From Ideonella paludis (GTDB lineage Bacteria; Pseudomonadota; Gammaproteobacteria; Burkholderiales; Burkholderiaceae_C), in NCBI RefSeq assembly GCF_018069865.1, contig NZ_JAGQDG010000007.1, positions 273,244 through 337,243 of the forward strand: a stretch of DNA of 64,000 bases, written 5' to 3'. Position 1 is the first letter of the stretch, and every line of letters starts with the position of its first letter. Below are positions 47,193 through 56,793 of the stretch, piece after piece. Position numbers and translations under genes: made by a program. A model generated the notes under the pieces. It was not told the origin of the DNA. It saw nothing but the letters and a program-made list of their open reading frames with translations, and made no database searches.

Positions 47193-48008
47193 TCAGGTTT
47201 TGTCGGCCAACGCTCGCCAGCCCAAGCCCGCGGTGGTCGCACCCGCCACAGCGCCCCGCGCAGGCCGATACTCGCAGCCTACCCAGCCTTCCCAATCGCA
47301 TTCCGTTGCCACCTCATCTAGTACGTTAAGGAGGTAGCGGTAGTTCAACTCGCCCATATCGGGTTCATGGCGCATGGGCACCCCCGCCAGTTGAAAGTGA
47401 CCCACACGGCCGGTGGGCAAGTACTGGCGGATCTTCATGGCGACATCGCCCTCCACGATCTGGCAGTGATAGAGGTCGAACTGCACCTTCAGGTTGGGCG
47501 CGCCGATGGCTTGGACGATGCGGTGGGCTTCATCTTGGCGGTTCAAGAAAAATCCCGGGATGTCGCGGGTATTGATGGGCTCAATCAAAACGTCCACGCC
47601 ACAAGATTTGGCTTGCACTGCGGCCCAGGCCAAATTCGATTCATAGGTCGCCTGCAGTGCTGCGCGCTCCGTTTCGGCAGGCGCCAAACCGGCCATCACG
47701 TGGATGCGTGGGCACTTCAAGGCTTGGGCGTACTCCAGTGCCCGAGCAATGCCTGCTCGGAACTCGTCTACCCTTGCCGGCAGGCAGGCCAGCCCCCGCT
47801 CGCCAGCATCCCAATCACCCGGCGGGGCATTGAACAACACTTGCTGCAGGCCGTGATCGCTCAGGCGCTGGGCCATCTCTGAGGCCGCAAAAGCGTAGGG
47901 AAAGAGGAACTCCACACCCTTGAAGCCGTCTGCGGCTGCCGCGGCGAAGCGGTCCAGGAAGGGGTGCTCGTTGTAGAGCATGGTGAGGTTGGCGGCAAAG
48001 CGAGGCAT
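47193..48008 (-). CDS. hyi: Hydroxypyruvate isomerase family TIM-barrel protein
   Basis: 271 residues; Hyi/OtnI-like xylose-isomerase TIM barrel. Metal-ligand motifs [36 protein letters not shown] and VGCEYRPA match the family. It interconverts hydroxypyruvate and tartronate semialdehyde, or a related 2-oxo-sugar acid. Start is the ATG of [17 protein letters not shown]; a GTG ten codons upstream is possible. It stands alone, divergent from the tetR gene. Confidence 0.88.
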   Translation of the reverse strand: MPRFAANLTMLYNEHPFLDRFAAAAADGFKGVEFLFPYAFAASEMAQRLSDHGLQQVLFNAPPGDWDAGERGLACLPARVDEFRAGIARALEYAQALKCPRIHVMAGLAPAETERAALQATYESNLAWAAVQAKSCGVDVLIEPINTRDIPGFFLNRQDEAHRIVQAIGAPNLKVQFDLYHCQIVEGDVAMKIRQYLPTGRVGHFQLAGVPMRHEPDMGELNYRYLLNVLDEVATECDWEGWVGCEYRPARGAVAGATTAGLGWRALADKT

Positions 48009-48088
48009 AAGACTGTTCGTTGCATGGAGAGGCACCACCGCCCATTCTGCGTGACACAGTCTTAAAAACCCTGAGGCAGGTAAAGTTA

Positions 48089-48102
48089 ATCAATCGTTTG
48101 AT
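48089..48102. promoter_or_regulatory. Palindrome before the efflux tetR gene
   Basis: ATCAA-TCGT-TTGAT, perfect 5-base arms, immediately upstream of a -10-like TACACT (48112-48117) and 23-36 bases before the tetR ATG. Suited to autoregulation by the TetR protein. Confidence 0.5.
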
Positions 48103-48124
48103 CTAAGTCGCTACACTGGCGGCC

Positions 48125-48868
48125 ATGACTGATCAGCACCGGCCTCACACCTACGAAGAAGGCACTCGCGCACCGGGCCGCGCTGACGGCGAAGCGACCC
48201 GCGAGCGCTTGCTGCTCACGGCCTTGCGCCTGTTCGCGCAGCGCGGTTTTTCGGCCACCTCGACGCGAGAGATCGCGCAGGCGGCCGGGGCCAATGTGGC
48301 GGCCATTGCCTACCACTTTGGGGACAAGGCCGGCCTGTATCGTGCGGCGTTCTTTGAGCCGCTGTGCGAGCCCCAAGCTCAGGCCGAGCCGCCCTGGCTC
48401 AGTCATAACATGCCTTTGGCTGAGGCCTTTGCCCATTACTTTGCGGTGTTTGTCGAGCCCCTGAGACAAGGCGAAGCGAGTCGCTTGTGCGTGCAGCTAC
48501 GCATGCGCGAGATGCTGGAGCCCACGGGCCTGTGGGCAGAAGAGATTGCCAACGATATTCGCCCCTTGCATGAAGCGCTGTTGGTGTTGCTGATGCGTGC
48601 CTTAGAGCTGCCACAGCCTGATGATGACCTGCAGCGCTTGGCCCTGTGCATTTCGGCCCTGGGGGTTCACTTGCATGTGGGGCGCGATGTGGCGGATGCC
48701 GTGGCTCCTCAGTTGCACCTTGGCCCCGAGGCCAACACCAAATGGGCCCAATGCCTGGTGTGGCAAGCCCAAGCCATGGTCGAGGCGGAAAGAGTCCGCC
48801 GCAGCACACAGCCGGAAGATGCCCCGCTTAAGCCGCGTCGCGTGCGGGCGGGAGCGAGAAAGCCATGA
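48125..48868 (+). CDS. TetR-family regulator of the RND efflux operon (CecR/YbiH-like)
   Basis: 247 residues. N-terminal HTH (TRERLLLTALRLFAQRGFSATSTREIAQAAGANVAAIAYHFGDKAGLYRAAF) and the long C-terminal ligand domain of the CecR type (LCVQLRMREMLEPTGL). Likely represses itself and the efflux genes behind it; its stop overlaps the next ATG (ATGA). Confidence 0.88.
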   Translation: MTDQHRPHTYEEGTRAPGRADGEATRERLLLTALRLFAQRGFSATSTREIAQAAGANVAAIAYHFGDKAGLYRAAFFEPLCEPQAQAEPPWLSHNMPLAEAFAHYFAVFVEPLRQGEASRLCVQLRMREMLEPTGLWAEEIANDIRPLHEALLVLLMRALELPQPDDDLQRLALCISALGVHLHVGRDVADAVAPQLHLGPEANTKWAQCLVWQAQAMVEAERVRRSTQPEDAPLKPRRVRAGARKP

Positions 48869-50271
48869 AAGAGAAGATGCGAAACAAGCCCTTGAGAACG
48901 CTGGCTGCGGTTTGTGCTGCTGCCAGCCTGTGCGGCCCTGCTTTACAGGCTGCGCCTGTGAGCCCCACCGTGCCCGAGATTTGGCAAGCGCCGCAGCCGC
49001 ACCAAGGCTCGGTGGCCGAGTTGGCGCAGTGGTGGCAGCAGTTTGGTGAACCTGCGCTGCCGGACTTACTGGCGGCAGCCCAAGCGGCAAGCCCCAGCGT
49101 TGCTGCGGCGGCCACGCGCTTGGCACAAGCGCAAGCCCAGCGCGTGGCCGCGGGTGCGGGACTGGCGCCGCAGCTGAATGCCTCAGCCAGCGCCCAGCGC
49201 AGCCGGCCTGATCTGGCCAGCGGCGTCTTGAACACTGCACAAGCGGGCTTGCAGTTCAGTTGGGAGCTGGATGTGTTCGGCGGCCAACGGGCTGCCCGGG
49301 ATGCTGCGGTGGCAAGGCAACAAGGGGCGCAAGCCCAGTGGCATGAGGCCCGTGTAAGCGTGGCTGCGCAGTTGGCACAAGGTGTGCTGGCGCTGCGGGC
49401 CTGCGAGGCCTCGGTGGCCCAGGCGCAGGCAGATGCTGAGTCTCGCCAACACTCCTTGCGCCTCACCCAGGTCTTGCGCCAAGCAGGATTTGAATCCGAG
49501 GCCAATGCGGCGCAATTGGCCGCCGGACAGGCCCAGGCCCAGGCGCAAGTGCAGGCCTTGGCGGCGACTTGCGAGCGTGAAGTCAAGGCCTTGGTGGCGT
49601 TGACGGGCGTGGCAGAAGAGCCCTTGCGCCTGCGTTTGCAAGCCCGCCGCGGCCAACTGCCCGAGCCCGTGGGTTTGGGGGTGAGTGAAGTGCCCGCAAA
49701 GGTGCTGCAGCAGCGCCCCGACGTTTTTGCAGCAGAGCGTCAGCTGGAAGCCGCCGCCGCAGACCTGACTGAAGCGCAAGCGGCCCGCTGGCCACGCATC
49801 AGTGTGGGGGGCTCATTGGGCCGCCTGCAAGTGGCCACCCAAGGCCTCACTGACACCGGCACGGTGTGGTCGGTAGGGCCTGTACAAATCAGCCTGCCCC
49901 TTTGGGACGGTGGCCAGCGCACGGCGCGGACGCAGGCCGCAGAGGCTGCGCTCAGTGAAGCCCGTGTGACCTACAACGCGGTGCTGCGAACAGCAGTGCG
50001 AGAAGTCGAGCAAGCCTTGGTCAGCCTGCAGGCAGCCACGCAGCGCCGCCAGCAAGCGCAGCAGGCCTCGAGCCACTCGGACACGGTGTGGAAGGCCACG
50101 CGCGCGCTGGAGCAGCAAGGCTTGGCTAGTGGCTTGGCCTTGGAAGAGGCTCGGCGGGCCAGCCTACAGGCGCAGACGCTGGTGGTGGCCTCCCACCAAG
50201 AACAAGTCAGCGCTTGGATTGACCTCTACCGCGCTTTGGGTGGTGGCTGGTCGGCCCCGCAAGAACATTGA
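48865..50271 (+). CDS. Outer-membrane efflux protein, NodT/OprM type
   Basis: 468 residues. Exported, with the two TolC-type repeats (QWWQQFGEPALPDLLAAAQAASPSVAAAATRLAQAQAQR … LPEPVGLGVSEVPAKVLQQRPDVFAAERQLEAAAADL). Long Ala/Gln-rich coiled-coil helices form the periplasmic channel. I see no lipobox cysteine; the C near residue 22 is in SLCGPA. Third part of the tripartite pump placed first in the operon. Confidence 0.88.
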   Translation: MKEKMRNKPLRTLAAVCAAASLCGPALQAAPVSPTVPEIWQAPQPHQGSVAELAQWWQQFGEPALPDLLAAAQAASPSVAAAATRLAQAQAQRVAAGAGLAPQLNASASAQRSRPDLASGVLNTAQAGLQFSWELDVFGGQRAARDAAVARQQGAQAQWHEARVSVAAQLAQGVLALRACEASVAQAQADAESRQHSLRLTQVLRQAGFESEANAAQLAAGQAQAQAQVQALAATCEREVKALVALTGVAEEPLRLRLQARRGQLPEPVGLGVSEVPAKVLQQRPDVFAAERQLEAAAADLTEAQAARWPRISVGGSLGRLQVATQGLTDTGTVWSVGPVQISLPLWDGGQRTARTQAAEAALSEARVTYNAVLRTAVREVEQALVSLQAATQRRQQAQQASSHSDTVWKATRALEQQGLASGLALEEARRASLQAQTLVVASHQEQVSAWIDLYRALGGGWSAPQEH

Positions 50272-50288
50272 GAGAGAGAAAGCAAATC

Positions 50289-51446
50289 ATGAGCAAGCAG
50301 GTATGGACCCGTGCGAGTTGGGTGGTGTTGGTGGCGTCGGGCTTGACGGCGTGCGGGGGCGCGGACCCTGCGGCCAAGCCTGAGCAGGGCACAGCCGCGC
50401 CCTCGGCAGCGGCTGCGTCGGCAGCGCGCTCTTCGCTCACGGTGCGCGTGGTCTCGCCGCAAACCATGGCCATGCCTGTGGCCTTATCGGCGACGGGCAC
50501 CGTGGCAGCATGGCAGGAGGCGGTGGTGGGCGCAGAAGCCAATGGTTTGCGCTTGGCCAACGTCTTGGTGGAGGCCGGTGACAGGGTCCGCAAAGGCCAG
50601 CTCTTGGCCACGCTGCAGTCCGACACTGTGCGGGCCGAAGTGGCCCAAGCGGAGGCCGCCTTGGCTGAAGCCCAAGCCGCTGCAGCCGATGCCGAGGCCA
50701 ACGCTCAGCGAGCGCGCGCCGTGCAAGGCAGTGGTGCGATGAGTGCCCAAGCCATTGGTCAGATGCTGACCGCAGCGCAGACCGCCCAGGCCCGCGTGGC
50801 GGCCCAACAAGCCGCCTTAGGCGCCGCCAAGCTGCGGCTGGCTCAGACGGAGATCAAAGCGCCGGACGACGGCTTGATCAGTGCGCGCACGGCCACCATT
50901 GGGGCGGTGGTGCCGGCCGGCCAAGAGCTGTTCCGCCTGATCCGCCAGGGCCGCTTGGAATGGCGGGCTGAGGTGCCCGCAGCAGACTTGGCGCGCATCA
51001 AACCCGGCCAGCCTGCGGTGCTGACCCCTGCGGGCGGCAATGCGGTGCCGGGTGTGGTACGCCGCGTGGCCCCCACGGTGGATGCGCAAACGCGCAACGG
51101 CGTGGTCTATGTGGACTTGCAGGCCTCGCCTGCGGTGAAGGCCGGCATGTTTGCGCGCGGTGAGTTTCAGCTCGGGGCTGCTCAGAGCCTGAGCCTGCCC
51201 AGCTCAGCCCTGCTGTTGCGCGATGGCTTTGATGTGGTGATGCGCGTGGATGCCAAAGGCCGGGTGGCGCAGACCAAGGTCACGGTGCTCGGCCGCGAGG
51301 CCCAGCGCGTGGCCGTGCAGGGCCTTGCGCCAGATGCCCGGGTGGTGGTCAGCGGCGGTGCCTTCTTGAGTGACGGTGACACGGTGAAGGTGGTGGCGGA
51401 CGCCGCTCCGCCCGTGTCTGCGCCGGCCTCCGCTGCTTCACGTTAA
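50289..51446 (+). CDS. RND efflux membrane-fusion lipoprotein
   Basis: 385 residues. Signal with lipobox LTAC (SGLTACGG), biotinyl-lipoyl-like domain (TGTVAAWQEAVVGAEANGLRLANVLVEAGDRVRKGQLLATL), helical hairpin, and beta-barrel domain. Links the inner-membrane pump to the outer-membrane channel. I chose the ATG of MSKQVWTRAS behind GAGAGAGAAAG; a TTG seven codons upstream overlaps the previous stop. Confidence 0.9.
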   Translation: MSKQVWTRASWVVLVASGLTACGGADPAAKPEQGTAAPSAAAASAARSSLTVRVVSPQTMAMPVALSATGTVAAWQEAVVGAEANGLRLANVLVEAGDRVRKGQLLATLQSDTVRAEVAQAEAALAEAQAAAADAEANAQRARAVQGSGAMSAQAIGQMLTAAQTAQARVAAQQAALGAAKLRLAQTEIKAPDDGLISARTATIGAVVPAGQELFRLIRQGRLEWRAEVPAADLARIKPGQPAVLTPAGGNAVPGVVRRVAPTVDAQTRNGVVYVDLQASPAVKAGMFARGEFQLGAAQSLSLPSSALLLRDGFDVVMRVDAKGRVAQTKVTVLGREAQRVAVQGLAPDARVVVSGGAFLSDGDTVKVVADAAPPVSAPASAASR

Positions 51447-51461
51447 GACCGGAGCCGCGCT

Positions 51462-54400
51462 ATGAATGTGTCTGCTTGGTCCATCAAGAACCCGGTTCCC
51501 GCCCTCACGCTGTTTGTCTTGTTGACGGTGGCCGGGCTGCTCAGCTTCAAGGCCATGAAGGTCCAGAATTTTCCGGACCTGGAGCTGCCCACCGTCACGG
51601 TGACGGCGTCCTTGCCGGGCGCCTCGCCCGCACAGCTTGAGACAGAAGTCGCCCGCAAGATCGAGAACGCGGTAGCCACCCTGCAAGGCGTCAAGCACAT
51701 CTACGCCAAGATGCAGGATGGCACGGCCACCGTGACAGTGGAGTTCCGCTTGGAGAAGCCCACCCAAGAGGCGGTGGACGATGTGCGCGATGCCGTCAAT
51801 CGAGTGCGTGCGGATTTGCCGGGCGATTTGCGCGACCCGGTCATCAGCAAGCTCAATTTGTCGGGCACGCCCATCTTGACCTATTCGGTCGCGGCCCCGC
51901 GATTGGATGATGAGGCGCTGTCATGGTTTGTCGACAACGATGTCACCAAGGCCTTGCTGGGCGTTAACGGTGTGGGCGCGGTGAGCCGCGTGGGCGGCGT
52001 CAGCCGCGAGGTGAGGGTGGAGTTGGACCCCGCGCGCCTGCTGGCACTGGGGGCCACGGCTGCCGATGTCTCGCGCCAGTTGAAGGCCGTGCAACAAGAG
52101 GCCTCGGCCGGGCGGGCAGACTTGGGCGGGGCCGAGCAAACCGTGCGCACCATTGCAACGGTGCAGTCGGCGGCGCAATTGGCGGCGCTGGAGCTTTCGC
52201 TCAGCGATGGCCGCCGCGTGCGCTTAGACCAAGTCGCGAGTGTCAAAGACACGGTGGCCGAGGTGCGCAGCGTGGCGCTGCGCGATGGCCAGCCTGTGGT
52301 CGGCTTTGAGATCAGCCGGGCCCGCGGGGCCAGTGAGGTCGAGGTCGCCGAGGGTGTGGCCAAGGTGTTGAAGACCTTGCGCGAAAAGCACCCCGACGTG
52401 CAGTTCAACGAGGTCTACAACCAAGTGGACCCGGTGACCGAGAACTACGATGGGTCCATGGCCTTGCTGTATGAAGGCGCCTTCTTGGCCGTGGTGGTGG
52501 TCTGGTTCTTTCTGCGGGATTGGCGCGCCACCTTTGTGGCGGCGACGGCCCTGCCACTGTCGGTGATCCCCGCCTTCATCGGCATGCATGCGCTGGGCTT
52601 CTCCATCAATGTGGTGACCCTGCTCTCTCTGTCCTTGGTCATCGGCATCTTGGTCGACGATGCGATTGTGGAGATCGAAAACATTGTTCGCCACCTGAAG
52701 ATGGGGAAGACGCCGTACCAAGCGGCCATGGAGGCGGCTGATGAAATTGGCCTGGCCGTGATTGCGACCACCTTCACTTTGATCGCAGTGTTCTTGCCTA
52801 CGGCCTTCATGAGCGGCATTCCGGGCAAGTTTTTCAAGCAGTTTGGCTGGACGGCGGCGCTGGCCGTGTTTGCCTCGCTGGTGGTGGCGCGCATGCTGAC
52901 CCCCATGATGGCGGCCTACCTGATGAAGCCCTTGCTCAACCACAAAGAGACGGGCGATGGCTGGGTGATGAGCCGCTATATGCGCGCGGTGGCCTGGAGC
53001 GTGAAGCACCGCTGGGTGACCGCCGCCGGTGCCATTGCTTTCTTTGTGGGCTCGGTGATGCTGATTCCGCTGCTGCCGACCGGCTTCATCCCACCCGATG
53101 ACTTCGGCCAGTCCCAGGTGAATGTGGAGTTGCCACCCGGCAGCACACTGAAGGACACCCTGGCGGCTGCCGAGGAAGCGCGGCGCATCGTCACCCAGAA
53201 CCCGCATGTCAAACAGGTTTACACCGCCATTGGGGGCGGGGCGTCGGGCAGCGACCCCTTTGCCGGCGGCGGCGCCGCAGAAGTGCGCAAGGCCACGCTG
53301 ACCTTGACGCTGACCCCGCGCCCTGAGCGGCCTGGGCTCCGCAAACAGCAGATTGAGACAGAGTTGCGCGAGGCCATGAAGGCCTTGCCCGGCGCCCGCG
53401 TCAGCGTGGGCTTGGGCGGCTCGGGCGAGAAGTATGTGCTGGTGCTCTCGGGCGATGACGGCCACAGCCTGCTGGAAGCTGCCCGCGCGGTGGAGCGCGA
53501 CCTGCGCACCGTGCCGGGCCTGGGCAATATCGCGTCCACGGCCAGCCTGCGCCGCCCGGAGTTGGTGGTCCGCCCCGACTTTGCCCGGGCCGCTGACGCT
53601 GGCGTGAGTAGCCAAGCCATGGCCGACACCTTGCGCATGGCCACCAGCGGTGACTATGACGCGGGCCTGCCCAAGCTGAACCTGCCGCAACGCCAAGTGC
53701 CCATTGTGGTGAAGCTGCCTGAAGCGGCGCGCCAAGACCTGGCCTTGCTGGGCCAGATGACGGTGCCCGGCAAAGGCGGGCAGCCGGTGATGCTGGCCAA
53801 TGTGGCCACGCTGAGCTTGGAGGATGGGCCGGCTCAGATTGACCGTTACGACCGTCAGCGCAATATCAACTTTGAAGTCGAGCTCAATGGCGTGCCGCTG
53901 GGCGACGCGGCTGAGCTGATCCAAAAGCTGCCCTCGCTGCAGCAACTCCCCGCTGGAGTGCGGCAAACCGAGCTGGGCGACGCGGAGGTGATGCTGGAAT
54001 TGTTTGCCAGCTTTGGCTTGGCCATGCTGACGGGCGTGCTGTGCATCTACTTGGTGCTGGTGCTCTTGTTCAAGGGCGTGGCTCAGCCCATCACCATCCT
54101 GGCCGCCTTGCCCCTCTCCTTGGGCGGCGCCTTTGTGGCCTTGCTGCTGACCAAGAGTTCTTTCTCCATGCCCAGCTTGATCGGTCTGATCATGCTGATG
54201 GGGGTGGCGACCAAGAACTCCATCTTGCTGGTGGACTACGCCATCTTGGCGCGGCGTGATGGCATGAGCCGCTGGGACGCGCTGATGGACGCTTGCCACA
54301 AGCGGGCCCGACCCATTGTGATGACCACCATTGCCATGGGGGCCGGCATGATGCCCATTGCCTTGGGCTGGGGGGCTGACCCCAGCTTCCGCCAGCCTAT

Positions 54401-54563
54401 GGCGGTGGCGGTCATCGGCGGCTTGATCACCTCCACCTTCTTGAGCCTGTTGGTGGTGCCCGTGGTGTTCACCTTTGTAGACGATGTGGCGCAAGGGCTG
54501 TTACGGCTGATGGGCCGCGGGGCACCCGCAGCGCGCAAGGCTGCCGTGCAGGAGCCCCAGTGA
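51462..54563 (+). CDS. RND multidrug efflux pump inner-membrane transporter
   Basis: 1033 residues, twelve membrane helices, two large periplasmic loops. TM4 carries the proton-relay pair D399-D400 in LVIGILVDDAIVEIENIV. N-terminus WSIKNPVPALTLFVLLTVAGLLSF and PGASPAQLETEVARKIENAV are typical. Substrate unknown; MdtB/AcrB-like but of the HAE-1 relatives with CecR regulators. Confidence 0.93.
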   Translation: MNVSAWSIKNPVPALTLFVLLTVAGLLSFKAMKVQNFPDLELPTVTVTASLPGASPAQLETEVARKIENAVATLQGVKHIYAKMQDGTATVTVEFRLEKPTQEAVDDVRDAVNRVRADLPGDLRDPVISKLNLSGTPILTYSVAAPRLDDEALSWFVDNDVTKALLGVNGVGAVSRVGGVSREVRVELDPARLLALGATAADVSRQLKAVQQEASAGRADLGGAEQTVRTIATVQSAAQLAALELSLSDGRRVRLDQVASVKDTVAEVRSVALRDGQPVVGFEISRARGASEVEVAEGVAKVLKTLREKHPDVQFNEVYNQVDPVTENYDGSMALLYEGAFLAVVVVWFFLRDWRATFVAATALPLSVIPAFIGMHALGFSINVVTLLSLSLVIGILVDDAIVEIENIVRHLKMGKTPYQAAMEAADEIGLAVIATTFTLIAVFLPTAFMSGIPGKFFKQFGWTAALAVFASLVVARMLTPMMAAYLMKPLLNHKETGDGWVMSRYMRAVAWSVKHRWVTAAGAIAFFVGSVMLIPLLPTGFIPPDDFGQSQVNVELPPGSTLKDTLAAAEEARRIVTQNPHVKQVYTAIGGGASGSDPFAGGGAAEVRKATLTLTLTPRPERPGLRKQQIETELREAMKALPGARVSVGLGGSGEKYVLVLSGDDGHSLLEAARAVERDLRTVPGLGNIASTASLRRPELVVRPDFARAADAGVSSQAMADTLRMATSGDYDAGLPKLNLPQRQVPIVVKLPEAARQDLALLGQMTVPGKGGQPVMLANVATLSLEDGPAQIDRYDRQRNINFEVELNGVPLGDAAELIQKLPSLQQLPAGVRQTELGDAEVMLELFASFGLAMLTGVLCIYLVLVLLFKGVAQPITILAALPLSLGGAFVALLLTKSSFSMPSLIGLIMLMGVATKNSILLVDYAILARRDGMSRWDALMDACHKRARPIVMTTIAMGAGMMPIALGWGADPSFRQPMAVAVIGGLITSTFLSLLVVPVVFTFVDDVAQGLLRLMGRGAPAARKAAVQEPQ

Positions 54564-55525
54564 TCCGGCGGCGCCATCTGCTGGGTGGGGCGGGTCTGGC
54601 CGCCACCGGCCTGCTGGGGGTGGGCTGTGCCAGCGCCTTGCCAGAGGGCTTGGAGGTGCATGAACTGAGCTGGCTTGATGTGCAGCGCGACCGCCCCGTG
54701 CTGGCGCGCCTGACCTTGCCCGCAGAACGCAGTGGGTCAACACCACGGCCTTTGGTGGTGATCTCCCCGGGCATTGGCAGCAACCGCTTTGGCTACAGCT
54801 ATTTGGCGGGCGGTTTGGCGCAACGCGGGTGGGCGTGTTTGAACCTGGAGCATGTAGGCTCCAACCGCCAAGTTTGGTGGGGCAACCCTTGGAGCTTGGT
54901 GGACCGCTTGCAACACGCTGCCCGGGAAGAGGAGGCCCTGGCCCGGGTGCTGGATTTGCGCTTTGCGCTGGACCAAGTCTTGGGGGCCTCTGCGTGGCGG
55001 GGCCGTGTCGACGCGGAGCGTGTCGTCGGTGCCGGGCATTCTTATGGCGCCAACACCCTGATGTTGGCAGCCGGCGCAGGTGTGAGGCGCCAAGGTCAGG
55101 CATTGAATCTGCGCGAGCCGCGGCTCAAAGCGGTGGTGCTGATGTCGGCGCCGCCGTTCTACGGCGAAGCGGACGTGCCCGCCGTGGTCGGGGGCATCAG
55201 TGTGCCGAACCTGCACATCACCACCACCGAGGATGTGATCAAGATTCCGGGTTACCTCAGCCCGGTGGAGGATCGCTTGACGCTCTACCAACACATGGGC
55301 GGCGCGCGCAAAGGCCTGCTGGTGTTCAAGGGGGGCTCCCACAGCATCTTCACCGACCGCAGTGCGCCCGGGGGCTTCAGCCACAACGCACAGGTCAAGG
55401 CGGCCACCACGGAGATCAGCCACTTGTGGCTGGCGGCGGCATTGCAGGGCCAGGCCCCCAGCACCTCCGCCTTAGAAGCCTGGCGTGGCCAGTACGCTGC
55501 AGCGGTGGAGCGACTTGAGCTTTGA
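54560..55525 (+). CDS. Exported alpha/beta hydrolase, Tat/lipoprotein signal
   Basis: 321 residues. N-terminal twin-arginine-like signal MIRRRHLLGGAGLAATGLLGVGC with a lipobox-like GVGC. Alpha/beta-hydrolase core with oxyanion segment VVISPGIGSNR, nucleophile elbow GAGHSYGAN and His in FKGGSHSIF. GTG start overlaps the RND pump stop (GTGA), so it is translated with the pump, which is unusual for efflux operons. Closest in look to predicted dienelactone hydrolases; substrate unknown. A 7-base stem AGGCTCA/TGAGCCT follows at 55549-55567. Confidence 0.8.
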   Translation: MIRRRHLLGGAGLAATGLLGVGCASALPEGLEVHELSWLDVQRDRPVLARLTLPAERSGSTPRPLVVISPGIGSNRFGYSYLAGGLAQRGWACLNLEHVGSNRQVWWGNPWSLVDRLQHAAREEEALARVLDLRFALDQVLGASAWRGRVDAERVVGAGHSYGANTLMLAAGAGVRRQGQALNLREPRLKAVVLMSAPPFYGEADVPAVVGGISVPNLHITTTEDVIKIPGYLSPVEDRLTLYQHMGGARKGLLVFKGGSHSIFTDRSAPGGFSHNAQVKAATTEISHLWLAAALQGQAPSTSALEAWRGQYAAAVERLEL

Positions 55526-55578
55526 GGTGCGGTGCAGTTTTGTAGCACAGGCTCACGGCTTGAGCCTCTGAATTCCCT

Positions 55579-56793
55579 ATGATGCACGACCCCAACGCAA
55601 CAGGTTCTCGCGTCGTGCTTCGTTTTCTACATACGGCTGATTGGCAGATTGGCCGCAGCTACCCCGCCATGGCAGCCACCCACCCGGACAACGCGGTGGC
55701 CCTGGCCGAGGCCCGGCTGGACACGGTGGCTCGTTTGGCCGAGCTGGCGCGCGACCGAGGGGCCCATTTTGTGGTGGTGGCCGGCGATGTGTTTGACGCG
55801 CAAACCGTGGCCGACCGCACGCTGCGGCGCCTGTTCCATGCCATGGCGGCGTTCACCGGGCCGTGGCTGCTGCTGCCTGGCAACCACGATGCCGCATTGG
55901 CTGAGAGTGTCTGGACCCGCGTGCAGCGCCTGGGCTTGGCGCCCAGCCATGTGCACCTGTTGCTCAAGCCCGAGCTCTTGACCTTGCCCACCGCCGCGGG
56001 CGAGGTGGCCGTGCTGCCGGCGCCTTTAACCCAGCGCCACACCCATCAGGATTTGACGGCCTGGTTCGATGCGGCGCCCAGCCCCAGCGCGCGCTGGCGC
56101 ATTGGTGTGGCGCATGGCGCGGTCCAAGGCGTGCTGCCCGAAGACATTGAGTCGGCCAACCCGATTGCGCCGCAGCGCGCTGCGTCTGCGTCGCTGGATT
56201 ACCTGGCGTTGGGGGACTGGCACGGCTGCAAAGCCATCGATGCCCGCACGTGGTACAGCGGCACGCCAGAGCCCGAACGCTTCAAAGACAACGGCGCAGG
56301 GCAGGCCTTGTGGGTGGAGATTGCTGCGCCGGGTGAGGCCCCCGTGGTCACTGCACTTCCCACCGCGCGCTTTCGCTGGCAAGCCTGGGAGCACCGCTTG
56401 AACGTGCCCTCCGACTTAGATGGCTTGCTGTTGAAGCTGGCGGCGCTCACAGAGGCCGATGTGCTGAGCCTGCGCTTGAGCGGGGTGTGGACGCTGCAAA
56501 TGCAACAACGCTTTGAGGTAGCCGTGGCCCAAGCTGATGGCGTGGCGCGTCATGTGGCTGTGGATTCATCGGGATTGAAGCTGGCCCCCACCGACGAAGA
56601 ACTGGCCGACCTGCAGGCGGATGGTTATGTGGGGGAGGTCTTGGCTGAATTGCGCCAAGAGGCCAGCGCGGACACCCCGCAAAGCCCCGTGGCGCAAGAA
56701 GCGCTGGCGATTTTGGCGGAGCTGTTGGCTGACTTGCGCGGCTTTGGCGAAAGCCAAACGACCGGGGCAGCTCCAGCCAGGACGGGCGCATGA
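55579..56793 (+). CDS. Metallophosphoesterase, SbcD/YhaO-like DNA repair nuclease subunit
   Basis: 404 residues. Calcineurin-type metal motifs in order: FLHTADWQIGR (DxH), VVAGDVFDAQTV (GD), LLPGNHDAAL (GNHD), GVAHGAV and LGDWHG. N-terminal end MMHDPNATGSRVV may be shorter in vivo. Forms a nuclease complex with the SMC-like ATPase that overlaps it by ATGA. Shorter and different from E. coli SbcD; closest to YhaO type. Confidence 0.88.
   Translation: MMHDPNATGSRVVLRFLHTADWQIGRSYPAMAATHPDNAVALAEARLDTVARLAELARDRGAHFVVVAGDVFDAQTVADRTLRRLFHAMAAFTGPWLLLPGNHDAALAESVWTRVQRLGLAPSHVHLLLKPELLTLPTAAGEVAVLPAPLTQRHTHQDLTAWFDAAPSPSARWRIGVAHGAVQGVLPEDIESANPIAPQRAASASLDYLALGDWHGCKAIDARTWYSGTPEPERFKDNGAGQALWVEIAAPGEAPVVTALPTARFRWQAWEHRLNVPSDLDGLLLKLAALTEADVLSLRLSGVWTLQMQQRFEVAVAQADGVARHVAVDSSGLKLAPTDEELADLQADGYVGEVLAELRQEASADTPQSPVAQEALAILAELLADLRGFGESQTTGAAPARTGA

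Noticed and set aside
52224..54494. 756-codon frame antisense to the RND pump
   Set aside because: His/Gln-rich shadow without domains; opposite strand has every RND motif.
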